This document shows, in pieces, positions 24,083 through 34,988 of a stretch of 64,000 bases of DNA (position 1 is the stretch's first letter; every line of letters starts with the position of its first letter). The translations under genes were made by a program, and so were the position numbers. The notes below the pieces were generated by a model that was not told the origin of the DNA, searched no databases, and saw only the letters and a program-made list of their open reading frames with translations. Source of the DNA: Eudorina sp. 2006-703-Eu-15 (Eukaryota; Chlorophyta; Chlorophyceae; Chlamydomonadales; Volvocaceae); the NCBI GenBank assembly GCA_003117195.1, contig BDSI01000022.1, positions 583,553-647,552 of the forward strand, written 5' to 3'.

Positions 24083-24343
24083 AATGTGAAATGAGCGGTG
24101 CGGCGACGGCGCCGGGACGGGGTTGTGGCGGCTGCGTGACGCGGAGTCCACCTCCTTCCTACCTCGGTGATCTCCGGCGATCTGACTGACAGTTCAGGAT
24201 GACGGCGGGCCGCATGTTACAACAGGGAGGTGGCTGAACACACTCACCACACCGAGCACCTGGTAGTGTGGGCCCGGCGGGGAGTGTTTCGGTGCACTTG
24301 TGGAGCCTGTCCGGAGCGCCATGGTGGCGCCAGTTCGTTTAGG

Positions 24344-24430
24344 CAGTGTATGGTGAGGAAGCCTCGGCTGTCGCCGTTGGCTGTCACCGATGACCCTAGC
24401 GGGGTCCGCTGTAACATCCTCAATATAAAA
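24344..24430 (+). repeat. Dispersed repeat A, containing TGTAA
   Basis: Begins CAGTGTATGGTGAGGAAGC, passes through GTCACCGATGACCC, and ends GGGGTCCGCTGTAACATCCT. It is shared with 61741-61806 (most of the length) and 29371-29412 (right half). The copy here may supply the TruA poly(A) signal. Confidence 0.65.
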
Positions 24431-25077
24431 GACACAGAGCTGTTGCGGGCGCATTTGCAGGCCGCTCGAGGCCCTTGCCACCCCACGGTGCCCCGATCGC
24501 GCACATATGGACGGAGCAGCTCCCTTTGGGCTTGTTTTTTTCCTTCTCCTCGTCTCCCACTGACAACGAACGTCTGACAAACGAGGACGGAGGAACCCAG
24601 GACCCGAACACCTGGAATCAGAGGATCACTGGGAATCTGGGAATCCGGAAGGCGCGGCGAGAGCTGCAGAAGGGGCGGGAGGGGGGGACGGGGCGACCGA
24701 GGCAGAACCCAGCTGCGGATGGGTGGGGAGGGTCTACTGCCGCGCTGCACCTCGTCCCCCTCCCGCCGCTGCCCCGCTGCAGCTCTCCCAGCGCCCCCCG
24801 GATCCCTCCCACCCTCCACCTCGGGGCCCGTCCTCGGCCTCCCCCTCTATACTCCCCCTCCCCGCTTTGGGGTCCATCCTACGCGGCCCTCCCAGCACCA
24901 ACGCACGCCCTCAGCGCATCACCATCACCATCACACCCAACCGTGGCCTGTCGGGATCGGTATCAGGACTGCGTCAGGACTGCCACATTGCTACAGTCTG
25001 TGGCCGTCTCTGTCGTACAGCCACAGCTGCTCGAAGCTCTGGGCCTCCCGCTCCGTCCGCCGCACGCGCGCTGAGTC

Positions 25078-25137
25078 CCTGGAGGGCCGTGGAGGGCCGT
25101 GAAGGGCCGTGGAGGGCCGTGGAGGGCCGTGGAGCGA
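25078..25137 (+). repeat. Short tandem repeat, GGAGGGCCGT unit
   Basis: About five imperfect 10-bp units in a spacer (GGAGGGCCGT, one GAAGGGCCGT). No coding context. Confidence 0.75.
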
Positions 25138-26000
25138 GGTGGAGCGGGGCGGAGTGAAATGGATGTGTGTCCCATTCGGCTGTCAAACCCGAGCCGTCTT
25201 AAGAGTCATCAAAAGATACATCACGGGGTCCCTGGTGTACACCGTTAATCCCTTTTCGGGGTCAGCTGTAACGTTCATTCATTTAATCGCGGGGGTCGGG
25301 GGACTGTGATATGTCAGGCGGCGTGTGTTGTTGCTTGCTGGTGGCTCCCCATGACGGGCCGTGTGTTGATCGGCCGGCAGCAGGACAGTGCGTGCCATGC
25401 AGGGGGCGTGCATGGCAGTGACCAACAGTGTTTGTGTGTATGTGCCATCCAAAAGGCTTGTGCAAGGAGCTGCACAGCCCCAAGCCTGCAGCCTGTAATC
25501 GAGCCCGTACGACGCCCTATGACGACAAGTGCCTGTACGGCCCACGCACGGCCCGAGGACACCGCCCTCTTGCCCCCGAAACCAATCAATCAAATCGTGT
25601 CGAACTGTGTGAATGAACCGTTTGTGGAAGCTTCGGTCCCAAGTCGGTCCCAAGGCGGGGACTCGGGAGGCCAGTGCTTGAGGAGACGGCGTGGGGTAAA
25701 CGACGTACCCGCCCAAATCCCGCCCAGGCCCAAATGCGGCATTGGTGGTCTTCGGTCGACAAGAGGCAGGAGCGGGAGTGCGTGATGTGCGACGGATACG
25801 GCAGCGCCCGACAGATGCCCTGTGTTAGTTACTGATGATGCATGCGGATACGTAGTACTCGAGTCTCCGGACCCCGAAACGGCGTGTGCAGAATTGCGCG
25901 CACGTGTGTATCGGTGTGCGCTACCCATGCCGGCAGCTCAGCGCCCAGGCCCTCCCCGTCTGGGCGAATTATCATCCAATACGGTCTTCGGCACTGGCAC

Positions 26001-26243
26001 TCACGCTCGCGACTTCCAGGGCAAATGGTCCGCGATGTCGGCCGCCCCCAGTTTCAGTTCCCGGGCCGCGTCAATGATTCCCTGCTGCAGCTCCTTGCCG
26101 GCGTCGATCATGCCCTGCCGGTGCTGCTCCGCCGCGTACTCCACCGCCCGGCTGAGACGCTCCGCGGCCAGGAAGACGCCCGCGAGGATGAGCAGGGCGG
26201 GCAGCAGCCAGCTGAGGATGCCGCCCAGCATGCCCGCCAGCAT
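26001..26243 (-). CDS. Putative small membrane protein, unknown
   Basis: An 80-aa minus-strand frame with a good ATG. Residues about 5-27 are a hydrophobic helix (MLGGILSWLLPALLILAGVF). A charged amphipathic helix with roughly 11-residue periodicity follows (EYAAEQHRQGMIDAG, ELQQGIIDAARELKLGAADI), ending HLPWKSRA. The frame is open for about 100 bases upstream of the ATG, so this may be the last exon of a longer gene whose 5' exons I could not resolve. The periodic C-terminal helix is reminiscent of lipid-binding amphipathic repeats. No family is recognised. Confidence 0.4.
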   Translation of the reverse strand: MLAGMLGGILSWLLPALLILAGVFLAAERLSRAVEYAAEQHRQGMIDAGKELQQGIIDAARELKLGAADIADHLPWKSRA

Positions 26244-27031
26244 GCTTCCCAGAGGGGCTTCCTGCTGCGCTTCCCGTACTGCCCGGCCGGGGAGTTCTGG
26301 CAACAATCCTTGTGGTATAATGTTGAGAACTGTTCTGAAGCCTGAATTACGAGCTGGACCTGCGTCTTCAGCTGTGTCTGTGGTTGTGAGTTTTCCAGCT
26401 CACGACCAAGGTCCTTCGGAAATGCATCTGAAAAAGAGGATCTTACATAGTGGAATTATCAAACCCCACATAGAATGTGAACTGCAATACGCAGAGGGGA
26501 AAACCAAAACCAAGAACTGTGAAATACGCAGGCCTCAATAGCGCTTCGTACGTGGGCAAACTTACATCAACACAAGTAATGCTCGGTTGTATGTGTTAGT
26601 TTAGTAGTTTGCGTTGCATAGCGGCAATAAGCGGCAATAAGCAGGCCGTTGCGGCTGGACCTAGCATATGGCCCTGCAATTCGACAGTTTCCCTGCCTGG
26701 GCGGAGCGGTTGCCGAGGGTTGCCGCGATCCGTCTTGGTCGACAAAAACTCATGTGCAGATGCTTTTGGGTAACTCAGCGTTTCCGCGCAAGCAAATCTT
26801 CTTATGGAAGCCCTCCTGCTGGTAAACTGTGTCGTGACGTGATCCAGGGTCAAAGAACATTCGCTCGGTGCGTTTCGCCGATGCATGCATGCGGCTTGCT
26901 TGCGCCTTCACAAAAGACGGCAGCTGCGGGCTGTTCAGGGGCCCGCGCGGCAGAAGGTTGCCTCGTGTCAGGCGCATGTCGGTTAACGATGAGTCCTTCA
27001 GGCTGTGTCTTCCGTCGCAATCTACACGACC
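26244..27031. other. Unresolved stretch upstream of the small membrane ORF
   Basis: The minus strand near 26420-26360 has a plausible exon after a CTCTTTTTCAG acceptor, but I could not join it in frame to the ORF at 26001-26243. Nothing else is recognised. Confidence 0.3.
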
Positions 27032-27235
27032 CTACATGGCAGTCGCCGCGCCGAAGAACGGCTGCTGTACCATGGATTCATTTGAAGGGTCGGCGGAGCC
27101 AGCTGAGAGCGGGCCGGCTGCTGACTCGTCCGAATCCGGTCGCAAACCTAACCCCCAAGGCAAAAACTTCTCCGCAACAGCGATGAAACGAAACCCCAGC
27201 GTTTGCCAGATGTCACACAATCGGCTACGCTCCAT
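27032..27235 (-). CDS. Putative small ORF, unknown
   Basis: A 67-aa minus-strand frame beginning MERSRLCDIWQTLGFRFIAV, with a short hydrophobic centre (IAVAEKFLPWGLGL) and a Ser/Ala/Asp-rich end. It could be a first exon, since a GGTAC donor occurs near its end, or a short stand-alone gene. Support is weak: only frame openness and residue composition. Confidence 0.25.
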   Translation of the reverse strand: MERSRLCDIWQTLGFRFIAVAEKFLPWGLGLRPDSDESAAGPLSAGSADPSNESMVQQPFFGAATAM

Positions 27236-27885
27236 TTCCTGGATCACATCCGGCAAACCGGCATGTCGGGACTGCCGCCGTCGAGGTCAACCGCTTCCGC
27301 GAACTGCCGTCGATACGGCTGTTGCGGAAGCTGCCGCCTCGGACTTCCCCGAAGCTGACCCTTGGGAAACGGCCCCGGAGAAACGGTATTTTTACAGGCC
27401 AATTATTCAACCCTCTCCCTCGCGCGACCAAAATAAATCGCCCAGAACTCAAGACGGGCACCACCGTCCCGTCGCCTCCTGCTCGCCTTGCAACTTGGTG
27501 GCACTGACTTACCCATCCACGCACCCACGGCGCCACGCCCCGCCTCCTCCTGGCAACCGATTATCTCTGGCACACCTCCTGAGTGCGCCTTCGGTGTACG
27601 CCCCCATTACTTGCCACCACCACTGGCCTGACACACCCTGGGGTGCCCATCACCACCACCGCCAGTCCATCACCACCACCGCCCAAACTCAACCCAGACC
27701 AGGCACAGGTACAACTGAACCCACACCACACCGCACCACACCGCACCAACCGATCTCGCTGTGTCGCCCTGCGATGCCGCGATGTGCCGCGTCCGGGTGA
27801 TTGGCGCGATCGACAACCCCAATTCGGAGGCCTCCGCCGTCGTCGCCGCGTGCAGATTGATTGCCTCCTGGCTAGCAGCAAGGTC

Positions 27886-30388
27886 ATGGCCGCAACCATG
27901 GTGACCGGAAAGTGTCACGGACGGCGCGCCAGCTCCCTCAGCGGCGACTCGCGACCCCGCCAGCCCGCACGGGCGCTGCTGTCGCCGCCCCTGCTGGGGC
28001 TGCTGGGGATGCTGCTGCTGGTCTGCCTGACCGCGCCGCGGGGCGCGCGGGCCGCGGGCCGGGGCCTGTCCCAGTGGGTCTGGCCCTGGCCCTGGCCCGG
28101 CGGTTCGAGCGCCAGCGCCAGCGCGAGTGCGTCCGCCAACGCGCAGGCCCCCGGCTTCAATTTTGGGTTCGGCCTGGGACCGGGCTTCGGCCAGGCCGGT
28201 GCCTTCGCGGGCGCGAGTGCGGGCGGCACCAGCGGCGGCATCGGCGGCTTCGGCGGCAGCCTGGCGGGGGTGGATGCAGCCGCAGGTGGGCAAAGCGGGA
28301 CTGTGACACGGGCATCCGGACACGCCTGGCCACGACGCGACCCGTCGCGCTTGTCCCATCTGGTCGTCACGTTGTTGTCCCATCTGGTTGCTGGGTTCGC
28401 TCTGAACGCGCGCTCCCGTAGGGGCGGTCGCTCCGACGAATGGGCCGTGGCGTTGAGGGGGGCAGCCAGTGTGTGTGCTTGGTCGCACCAGCGAACCGAC
28501 GCCGTCGAGCCTGTCGTACGGGTGTCGTACCATGGCCATACCGTACCGTACAGCGCCCGAGACGGCGCCTAAGGGGCCCCGGGCCCCGGGCTGCAATGCT
28601 CACCCGTTGCTTACCGTGGGGCGGTGGTTTGTGTATTGACCTGTAAGCCCCTCGTGCGCGCCGCCCCGCCCTTTTTGTCAATAAAGACAGCGAAACCGCA
28701 AAAAAATCACCGATTGCGTATTATTTGTCCCGCCCCGCCGCCCTACCCCCCCCCCTCCCCCATTGCCTCCACCATTCTTCTCCCCCCCCCCGCCTGCCCC
28801 CCGCCCCGCCCGCTGCAGCGGCCAACAGCGCCGCCAGCCGGTACGGTCCCCTGTTCGGACTGGACGCCGGCGGCACCGACTGCCTCAACGGCGCCTTCAC
28901 GTCGGCCTTCGCGTCCGGCGGCAGCGCCTACGCGAGCGCTCGTGAGTTGGCCGGGGGCTGCTCCGCCGTTGATTGATCAGCCGTCGTCTTAACCCCGCCC
29001 CCGATGTTCGGGGCCCCCCAGCGGATATAATGTAACCGTTACAAGGTGGACCCGTATCCCGACCGGGTGTTCCAACGGGCCCAGATAGCTCGTAGGTGCC
29101 TCGTCTCATCAACCCCTACCAAGGACTGTGTGCGGGACAGCTCTAGGGCGGCCGACCCGCCCGATGGAGGTCGGTGCGCGCCCGAGTCCCCCATCCAGCC
29201 CCGCAGCGCGGACGCATCGGGCATCCCTCGCCGTGTTCCTTCCCTCTGCGGACCTGCCGTACCGTACGGCGCCGTGCGTGTTGCGCTCCCTGCGCGCGCT
29301 GTTGCTCTTGGCAGGTTGGCAATCATCTGGATGCGTACGGCACCCTGTGCACTGTGTGGCATCCGCTCCTGTCACCGATGACCCGCGGGGTCCGCTGTAA
29401 CATCCTTACCAATGTGCTCCAGTCGTAACCCAGCCAGCCACACCGGGTTCTGACCTTTGTCTGACCGCCGATGGCGGTGGAAGCGGTCCGTGGGGCGCTG
29501 CAACCGCCTGACTCACCTAGCGCTCTTCAGCACTGCTGGTGCGGCGGCCGCTTCCTGGATTGCGGCCCCTCTTTCGCCAGCTCGCACCCTTCCGCGAACC
29601 GGTGTCTTCCCCTCCCCTTCCCCTTCCCCTTCTCCTCCCCTGCCCTGGTTTGTTTCTGGGTTTGGTTTTGCTTCTGTCAATCCAACCTCCCCTCCCTCCT
29701 GCCAGAGGCGAGCGCCAACGGCCTGGCGGTGGGCGGCGGTGGCCTGGGCAGCCTGGCCAACTGCGGCGCAGTCGCGTCCTCCACCTCCGGCTCGCTGACC
29801 TGCGGGTACGTGACCACGTGCGCTGCCGTCCGTCCGTCCGTCCGTCCGTCCGTCGGTCGGTTGATCTGTCCGTCTGCCCTCCCGTCCGTCGGTTGGTCGG
29901 TCGGTTGGTCGGTCGGTTGGTCGGTTGGTTGGTCCGCAGGGACTCGGATCAGGCGGGCAGAGTCCGCACGGGTGTGTTCGTGTGTGTATGTACGATGCCC
30001 ATCGCCCCCGTGATGCCGTACCAGTAGTTGGTGGCGGCGTCATAATGTAATGTAACTGTTACAAGGTGGACCCGTGTCCCGACCGGGGGTTCCAACGGGC
30101 TAAATGCAATATTGTATTTAGCACATCAGACTCCACCCGGAAGGGCCACCGAATGTAGGGTCCGCTGCCCCGCCCCCCCACATGCCTGTACGCCGCCGCC
30201 GCCGCCGCCGCCGCCCCCTCGCCGCATCCCGTCCTGCCCGCAGGCAGTACACGGTCCCCAGCGGCTGCAACCTGTGCGACCTGTCGACCCTCTTCGCCAC
30301 CACCTGCCAGGGACTGCAGCTGGTCAACCCCAATGTCGGCTGGGTGACTGCCGGCCAGGTCATCAGCGTGCCGCCCTGCACCGCCTAG
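27886..30388 (+). CDS. Secreted LysM-domain protein
   Basis: Exons 27886-28285, 28819-28941, 29706-29805 and 30244-30388; 255 aa, phases consistent. A signal peptide is visible: basic n-region (to about residue 29), hydrophobic core (ALLSPPLLGLLGMLLLVCLT, about 30-49) and a likely cleavage after ARA (56). The middle is Gly/Ser/Ala-rich with FNFGFGLGPGFGQAGAFAG. Cys residues occur in DCLNG, ANCGA and LTCG. The last exon encodes a cysteine-containing LysM domain (about 209-254): YTVPSGCNLCDLSTLF, CQGLQLVNPN, GQVISVPPC. LysM domains bind N-acetylglucosamine polymers such as chitin or peptidoglycan. A role in the cell wall or extracellular matrix, or in microbial recognition, is inferred. Confidence 0.8.
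29029..29082 (+). repeat. Dispersed repeat C
   Basis: TATAATGTAACCGTTACAAG, then GTGGACCCGTATCCCGACCGGG and TCCAACGGGC. It lies in intron 2 of the LysM gene. A near-identical copy lies in intron 3 (30042-30100). Confidence 0.75.
29371..29412 (+). repeat. Dispersed repeat A, right half
   Basis: GTCACCGATGACCCGCGGGG followed by TCCGCTGTAACATCCTTACC, in intron 2 of the LysM gene. The TGTAA inside could cause premature polyadenylation of that transcript. Confidence 0.65.
29828..29937 (+). repeat. GTCC / GGTC / GGTT microsatellite
   Basis: CCGTCCGTCCGTCC runs into GGTTGGTCGGTCGGTTGG in intron 3 of the LysM gene. Confidence 0.8.
30042..30100 (+). repeat. Dispersed repeat C, second copy
   Basis: ATAATGTAATGTAACTGTTA, then CAAGGTGGACCCGTGTCCCG and TTCCAACGGGCTAA. 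About 1 kb from the first copy, in the next intron of the same gene. Confidence 0.75.
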
Positions 30389-32306
30389 CACCCTGCATCA
30401 CTCAGCAGTAGGGCCGACGCGGAGGGGGCCCAGCCGGAGTCTTTCCCGCCCCCGCCTTCGTCCCCGCACCCGCACCCGCCTCAGAGACGACCCGCCCAGC
30501 AGGTTTGTCGAGCTGTGTTCGCCACACCGGATGCGTAATACCGGCGTGAGTGCAACAGGCACGGTGGTACACAACAGCGGCACACTACTCTGGGCTGTTT
30601 TGCATCAGGGGTTGGTTTGACCTCGGAAGCAACGGCGAGGCCTTTGGGGCGTTTGGGGCCAAAGCAAACGCTCACGGCTATTACGTTGGCGATGGGAGGT
30701 CGTTCGGAGGAAGTGTAATATATAGCTAACAGAGTGTGGGGCAAACAGGGTTGAGAAGCCCCTAACGCATCATCGTACGGCAGCGTGCTTTGCCAGGCCC
30801 GTCCGTACCGCACCTGCTCTGAACGCCGTGTACTGCGGTGGCTTGCTGGGGGCCGTTGCGACGACATTTGGCCGTTGACATTTGTAAGTTGTCACGTTGC
30901 CAGGCTTCTGCCTCGACGTTGCCAGGCCTCTGCCTTTGTTGGTGGACAGGAGTAATGGGCCCTAATTATGATAGGGAGACGTGTCCCCGACTGGCGCCGA
31001 GCGTTCCGCGGTCTAGACCCAGCAGGGCTGATGGATGGGTGCATCCGACGCATGGCTTCCAGTCGCCGTCTGGTAAGGGTGGACCCTCGGGGCAACATCC
31101 CAGGCCCCGGGTCCTGTGCCTGCCGTCAATTCGGAGGTCGCGAACATGAGGGCTGCTCGCCGCTCGCCGCTCGCCGCGGCCCTGCTCAGCAAAGTGAGCG
31201 CCTTCCTCGGGGGCGGCAAGCGGGCGGCAGGCGGCCACGAGCGACAGCTTCCGCCGCACCTGGGCGCGTAGTGGCCAGTCGCACCTGGGCAACGTGCCGT
31301 ACCAAATTGACCCGTGGGTCATCCGCCACGTACCGCCACCGGCTCTGCAAAGGCTTCTCCATCGCCGCAATGCGCTCAACATTACCGGTGTTAGCGCAAT
31401 ACAAGAAAAACACAACATAACACAACCGTACTGCAAATTGCACGGCAGCGCGTAGCAGCGCGAAGAGCCGCGTCGCCGATTCCCGAGCTTCGCCAACAAA
31501 TATGGCTAGACTGCAGCGGTAAGGACGACACGTACTTCAACGGGCCGCTGCCACGACGCGCGTTGGCCGCTCGTCGGCCGGGTCCCGAACCACCATAGCA
31601 CCGCCGGCACCGCTACGCCGAGCCGCTGGCGCATGAAGTGTTCAGCTGCACTTCCACCGTTGAAGATCTGGGGTCAGAGGATACTGCGCATTTAGAGCAA
31701 TTGCTGCCAGCCTTACGCGCAGTCGCGGACCACTACAGTCACGCACCAACGAGCAACGCTCCAACGGACATTGATTTTGTACGACATTGTCATATTGGTC
31801 ATTCGTCATGTTGCCTGTTTGCCGCTTGCCGCCTCACGTGCAAATCGGCTTTTATTGCACAGCCTTGCTTGCGTTAACTACGTATGATCCAAGCACGGCC
31901 CGTGCAGCCCTACCTTACCCTCCTTCCAAGGAGCACCTATATTCATACGAGGCACACGGAGCAAACTTCATTATGGTAATCTTTATAGTGGCGGATTCCT
32001 GGTCTTCATTTTGAACAGTGCACGCATAACGCATGAAAGATACGTATTGGGCATTGAGTATAATCAAGTCCGAGCCGTAGAGATCGTCGAAACTTACAAC
32101 TTTTTGGCTGGGTACCTTCGGGCCACCTTTGCAAGTTCTTGCAGCTAGTCAACACACGAACGGAAGTCACACCGCTCCTCGTTAGCCTTTTGGCCCAACC
32201 TGAAGCGCGTTATGATAGTCATGGATTCAAAAGTTGTTTGACTGCCTGAAACCCGTCGAGCGTCAGGCAGGGCGCTGCAAAGGAGACCTAACCGCTGCAG
32301 CCCGAA
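30389..32306. other. Spacer, no gene supported
   Basis: LysM 3' UTR followed by about 1.6 kb with no recognisable coding exon. The final 400 bases before 32307 are AT-richer and look like the gamma-SNAP promoter and leader. Confidence 0.35.
30714..30718 (+). terminator. Poly(A) signal candidate TGTAA (LysM gene)
   Basis: TGTAA 326 bp after the LysM stop codon, the algal poly(A) motif at an expected distance. Confidence 0.4.
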
Positions 32307-34928
32307 ATGTCCAACTCAATGTTCAGCAATGAAAAATTGGCGTCCATGGAGAAGGAGGCGAAGGAGATGATGAAAAAAGCAAAAGGCCTGACCGCGCCAT
32401 CTTTGTTGGAGCTCCGCTTCAAACCCGACTGGGAGGCAGCTGCACCCTTGCTCGACAAGGCAGCCCTGCTGTACAAGGTGAGCACGCGTCACCTGCAAGC
32501 TTGTGCGCGCCCGACCCAAAGACGGCATTTGGGCCCCTGCTACCTGCCACTCCCCGCTCCGGGGCACTCTCGGAGAGCACTCCCTTGTCCGCTTCCCCAC
32601 TAGCACCAGGGCGCATGCCGCAAGTCAACTCCTGGCTCCTTAACTCCCCCACCCCTTCGGCGCCTGCCGATCTGCTACTCATGGCCCCCCCCATCCTTCC
32701 CCCCCTCGCGCAGCAATTGGGGAACATCGATAAGGCCCTTGAGGCGTACGAGCGCGCCGCCCTGGCCCAGGAGCGACTGGGCTCCCCCTGGCACGCCGCC
32801 AAGCACTACGAGGTGATTGCGGACCTGTCCCGCCAGCAGAACAGGCCCAAGGACACGGCCAAGTTCTTCAAGATGGCGGGGGACCTGTTCCTGGAGGCCG
32901 GGAAGCCAACGGCGGGTGAGCCAGGAAGGGGGGGGGTGTAGGGGGGCGGGGGCGGATGGGTGGCGGGGATCGTCCTGTGCAGACGACCTGCAACCAGGGA
33001 CGGGCCACAGGATTGGACCTCGCTGATGTGTGGTGATGTGTGGTCTGTGGTGAGTGGCGGAGTCCTTCAGACGGGGGCGGGCGGGCGGGCGGGCGAGGAG
33101 AGGAGAGGAGAGGATGACCCCGACGGCGGCGGGGGACGGGGGGCGGGGCTGCCGGCTGCCCGGTCGACCGTCCGCGGCCACTCACCCACCCACCCGGTCC
33201 CGCGCGCCCCTGGGTCATCATTCCAGGCAAGCCGCGCCCTTCATATACACAGTCATCCTCGCTACAACACTTTCTCTCTTAAACACACAAATCCTAAACA
33301 CACAAGCCTGGCGGGTTGCAATTCTAAACACAAGCCTGGCCGTTGGCCGCTGGGTTGGTCCGGGCGGGCTTCCCCCCCTTTGCGAACCAGACGTCCACGT
33401 CCGTCCTGTTCGAAGGAAGGGGGCAAGGGGGGTTCTGCTTCTAAACACACTTCCCTCTCAGGTCTCTCCCCGACCGATCAATCCCTGACACCTACCCTCC
33501 CTGCAGCCGGCGAGGTGCTGGCCCGCGGCGCCCGCGTCCTGGAGGAGCCCGACCCCGAGGAGGCGCTCAAGCTGTACTACGACGCTCTCGACGTGTACGA
33601 GAGCGGCGAGAAGGACGCGTACGGGACGGATGCGTTCCGGTCCGCGGTGGCGTTCCTGGTCCGGCTGGAGAAGTGGGGGGACGCGGTGGAGGTGCTGATG
33701 CGGCTGGGGGCGGCGTCGGAGAGGATCGGGGCGCACCACACGCAGCACAAGGCCTACCTGGGTGGGTGGGGGCGGGCATGGGGATGGGGGCGGGTGTGGG
33801 TAATACCCACTGGGTATGGGTGTGAGGGGGAGGGGGGATGGTACAGAATTGGCTCAGCATTGGCCAGGAGAAGGAGAAGGGAGCTGCGATGAAGCACAGG
33901 TTACCCGGGGGGGGGAAGCACAGGTTACCCGGGGGGGGGAAGCACAGGTTACCCGGGGGGGGAAGCACAGGTTACCCGGGGGGGGGAAGCACAGGTTACC
34001 CGGGGGGGGAAGCACAGGTTACCCGGGGGGGGAAGCACAGGTTACCCGGGGGGGAAGCACAGGTTACCCGGGGGGGGAAGCACAGGTTACCCGGGGGGGG
34101 AAGCACAGGTTACCCGGGGGGGGGAAGCACAGGTTACCCGGGGGGGGGAAGCACAGGTTACCCGGGGGGGGGAAGCACAGGTTACCCGGGGGGGGAAGCA
34201 CAGGTTACCCGGGGGGGGGAAGCACAGGTTACCCGGGGGGGGGAAGCACAGGTTACCCGGGGGGGGGAAGCACAGGTTACCCGGGGGGGAAGCACAGGTT
34301 ACCCGGGGGGGGGAAGCACAGGTTACCCGGGGGGGAAGCCCGCGGGGGTCTGTGGCAGTCGCTGTAGGGGGAAGGCAGTGTTGAGGTCATCTCGAGACGG
34401 GGTGCGGGTTTCCGATGACCCTCTGCCGCCGCTGACCTCCTTGCCCCGCGGCCCAGCCGTTTGTGAGCGGCGGCTCCGGGCCCCCAGGCGGCATCAAAGG
34501 CCCCAGCCCCCGCCGCCGGGATCTCCACGGGGGCACACGTCGCGTTGCCTCCCCTCTCTTCCCCCCCCCCCCCCGCTCCTTTCCCACCCACCCCCCAGGT
34601 GCGGTTGTGACCTGGCTGTGGGCGGGCGACGCCGAGAGCGCCTGGGCCACCTTCCAGGACGCCATGGCGGTGGACTCGTTCGCCGGCAGCGATGAGGCCT
34701 TCGCGGCGGATGCCCTCTTCGAGGCATACAGGTGGGAGGGGGGAGAGAGAGAGGGGGTCAGAGAGAGAGAGAGAATGTGGTTGTCACACCTGGGAGCAGG
34801 GCAGGGGGGCGGGGTCCGGCATGTACCCTGCTAGCCAACAGCCAACCGATCGGGGCATCCACCCTCACCTCCTGTACCTCCCTTACACTCCACCCCGCCC
34901 CGCCCCGCAATCGCCCCTCTCCACCCCG

Positions 34929-34988
<60 letters not shown>

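Larger units (their letters stand above)
24083..26000. other. Spacer with repeat A, no gene supported
   Basis: Holds the TruA 3' UTR (TGTAA about 335 bp after the stop). Further on is a pyrimidine-rich stretch and a run of (GGAGGGCCGT) units near 25080-25135. No protein-like frame was recognised. Confidence 0.35.

Noticed and set aside
26868..27800. 310-codon plus-strand frame rich in His/Pro/Thr
   Set aside because: No recognisable domain, the composition follows CACCAC/CCACCA repeats, and it overlaps the LysM promoter.
33891..34338. CRISPR-like array
   Set aside because: Units are contiguous with no unique spacers and the locus is a eukaryotic intron.
33816..34695. Open frames made of GYPGG / KHRLPG repeats
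   Set aside because: They are translations of the intron 3 minisatellite, with unit lengths that change frame between copies.
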